DNA from: an uncultured Bacteroidota bacterium
GTDB lineage: Bacteria > Bacteroidota > Bacteroidia > Chitinophagales > Chitinophagaceae
Assembly (NCBI GenBank): GCA_903887005.1
Contig: CAISOH010000351.1
Location: 1-64,000 of the forward strand
Direction of reading: 5' to 3'
Length of the DNA stretch: 64,000 bases
The position numbers and the translations under genes are program-made. Below the pieces are notes generated by a model, which saw only the letters and a list, made by a program, of their open reading frames with translations, made no database searches and was not told where the DNA came from. Positions 63,581 through 64,000 of this stretch are shown here, piece after piece. How positions within the stretch are numbered: the stretch's first letter is position 1; each line of letters begins with the position of its first letter.

Positions 63581-64000
63581 ATGGCGAACAGCAGAAAAAA
63601 GGTTACTGTAGATTTAGCTACGATGGCTTACGGCAAGATACCACCCCAGGCCAAAGATTTAGAGGAAGCTATATTGGGAGCCTGCATGTTGATTAAAGAT
63701 GCCTATGAGACTGTTTGTGAAATATTAAAGCCTGAAAGCTTTTACTTAGATGCCCACCAGCGAATATTCAGGGCGTTTGAAAGAATTGTAAACCGGTTTG
63801 GAACGATTGACCTGTTAACTACGGTAGAAGCCCTTAAACAAACGGAGGAACTTGAAACGATTGGGGGGCCGTATTGCTTAATGAAATTGACGAATAATGT
63901 AATTGGCGCAAATAACTTGATGGCGCATGCAGCCATCGTGCAGCAGAAGTATTACGCCAGGGAGGTTATAAGGGTAGCTGCGGAGGCTATGCAACTGGCC
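63581..64000 (+). CDS. dnaB: Replicative DNA helicase, N-terminal part (window-truncated)
   Basis: MANSRKKVTVDLATMAYGKIPPQAKDLEEAILGACMLIKDAYETVCEILKPESFYLDAHQRIFRAFERI, DnaB N-terminal domain pattern. Confidence 0.85.
   Translation, partial: MANSRKKVTVDLATMAYGKIPPQAKDLEEAILGACMLIKDAYETVCEILKPESFYLDAHQRIFRAFERIVNRFGTIDLLTTVEALKQTEELETIGGPYCLMKLTNNVIGANNLMAHAAIVQQKYYAREVIRVAAEAMQLA

Noticed and set aside
1-64000. Prophage or integrative element
   Set aside because: No integrase, excisionase or attachment-site duplication seen in the window, though the rest of the genome is not visible.

Overview
The window looks like a 64 kb piece of a tailed double-stranded DNA phage that infects a member of the Bacteroidota. 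Evidence for the host is the TAnnTTTG-type -7 boxes and the signal-peptide style. No integrase or plasmid module was seen. A leftward operon of small ORFs (about 258-4246) faces a long rightward array. That array carries a homing HNH endonuclease, RyR protein, portal, scaffold-like protein, major capsid protein and large terminase. It continues with a glycosyltransferase/methyltransferase cassette, a phage chaperonin set (a GroES-like protein with three apparent Cpn10 modules, plus GroEL), and a large tail/internal-virion module that includes polyvalent-type proteins and an ATP-grasp enzyme. Fibre-like proteins, a lysis cassette, RecT and YqaJ recombination genes and the start of a DnaB-type helicase follow. 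A C5 methyltransferase and a GT9-like gene lie on the opposite strand.

The strongest candidate for something undescribed is at 55.5-57.2 kb, between RecT and YqaJ. A DUF6745-like gene with ten SV[WG][AD] tetrapeptide repeats and a small partner protein are bracketed by two related, non-canonical tRNA-like RNAs. Both RNAs have good acceptor, D and T arms, a G3:U70 pair with A73 (alanyl-tRNA synthetase identity elements), no normal anticodon arm, and a shared CCAC...CAGAG loop motif.

Other notable items are three genes with an in-frame stop (TAG, TGA, TAA) and in-frame continuation, iteron-like repeats, palindromic promoter regions, and terminator-like hairpins abutting start codons. All calls come from reading the sequence and the supplied ORF track. 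No database search or folding program was run.
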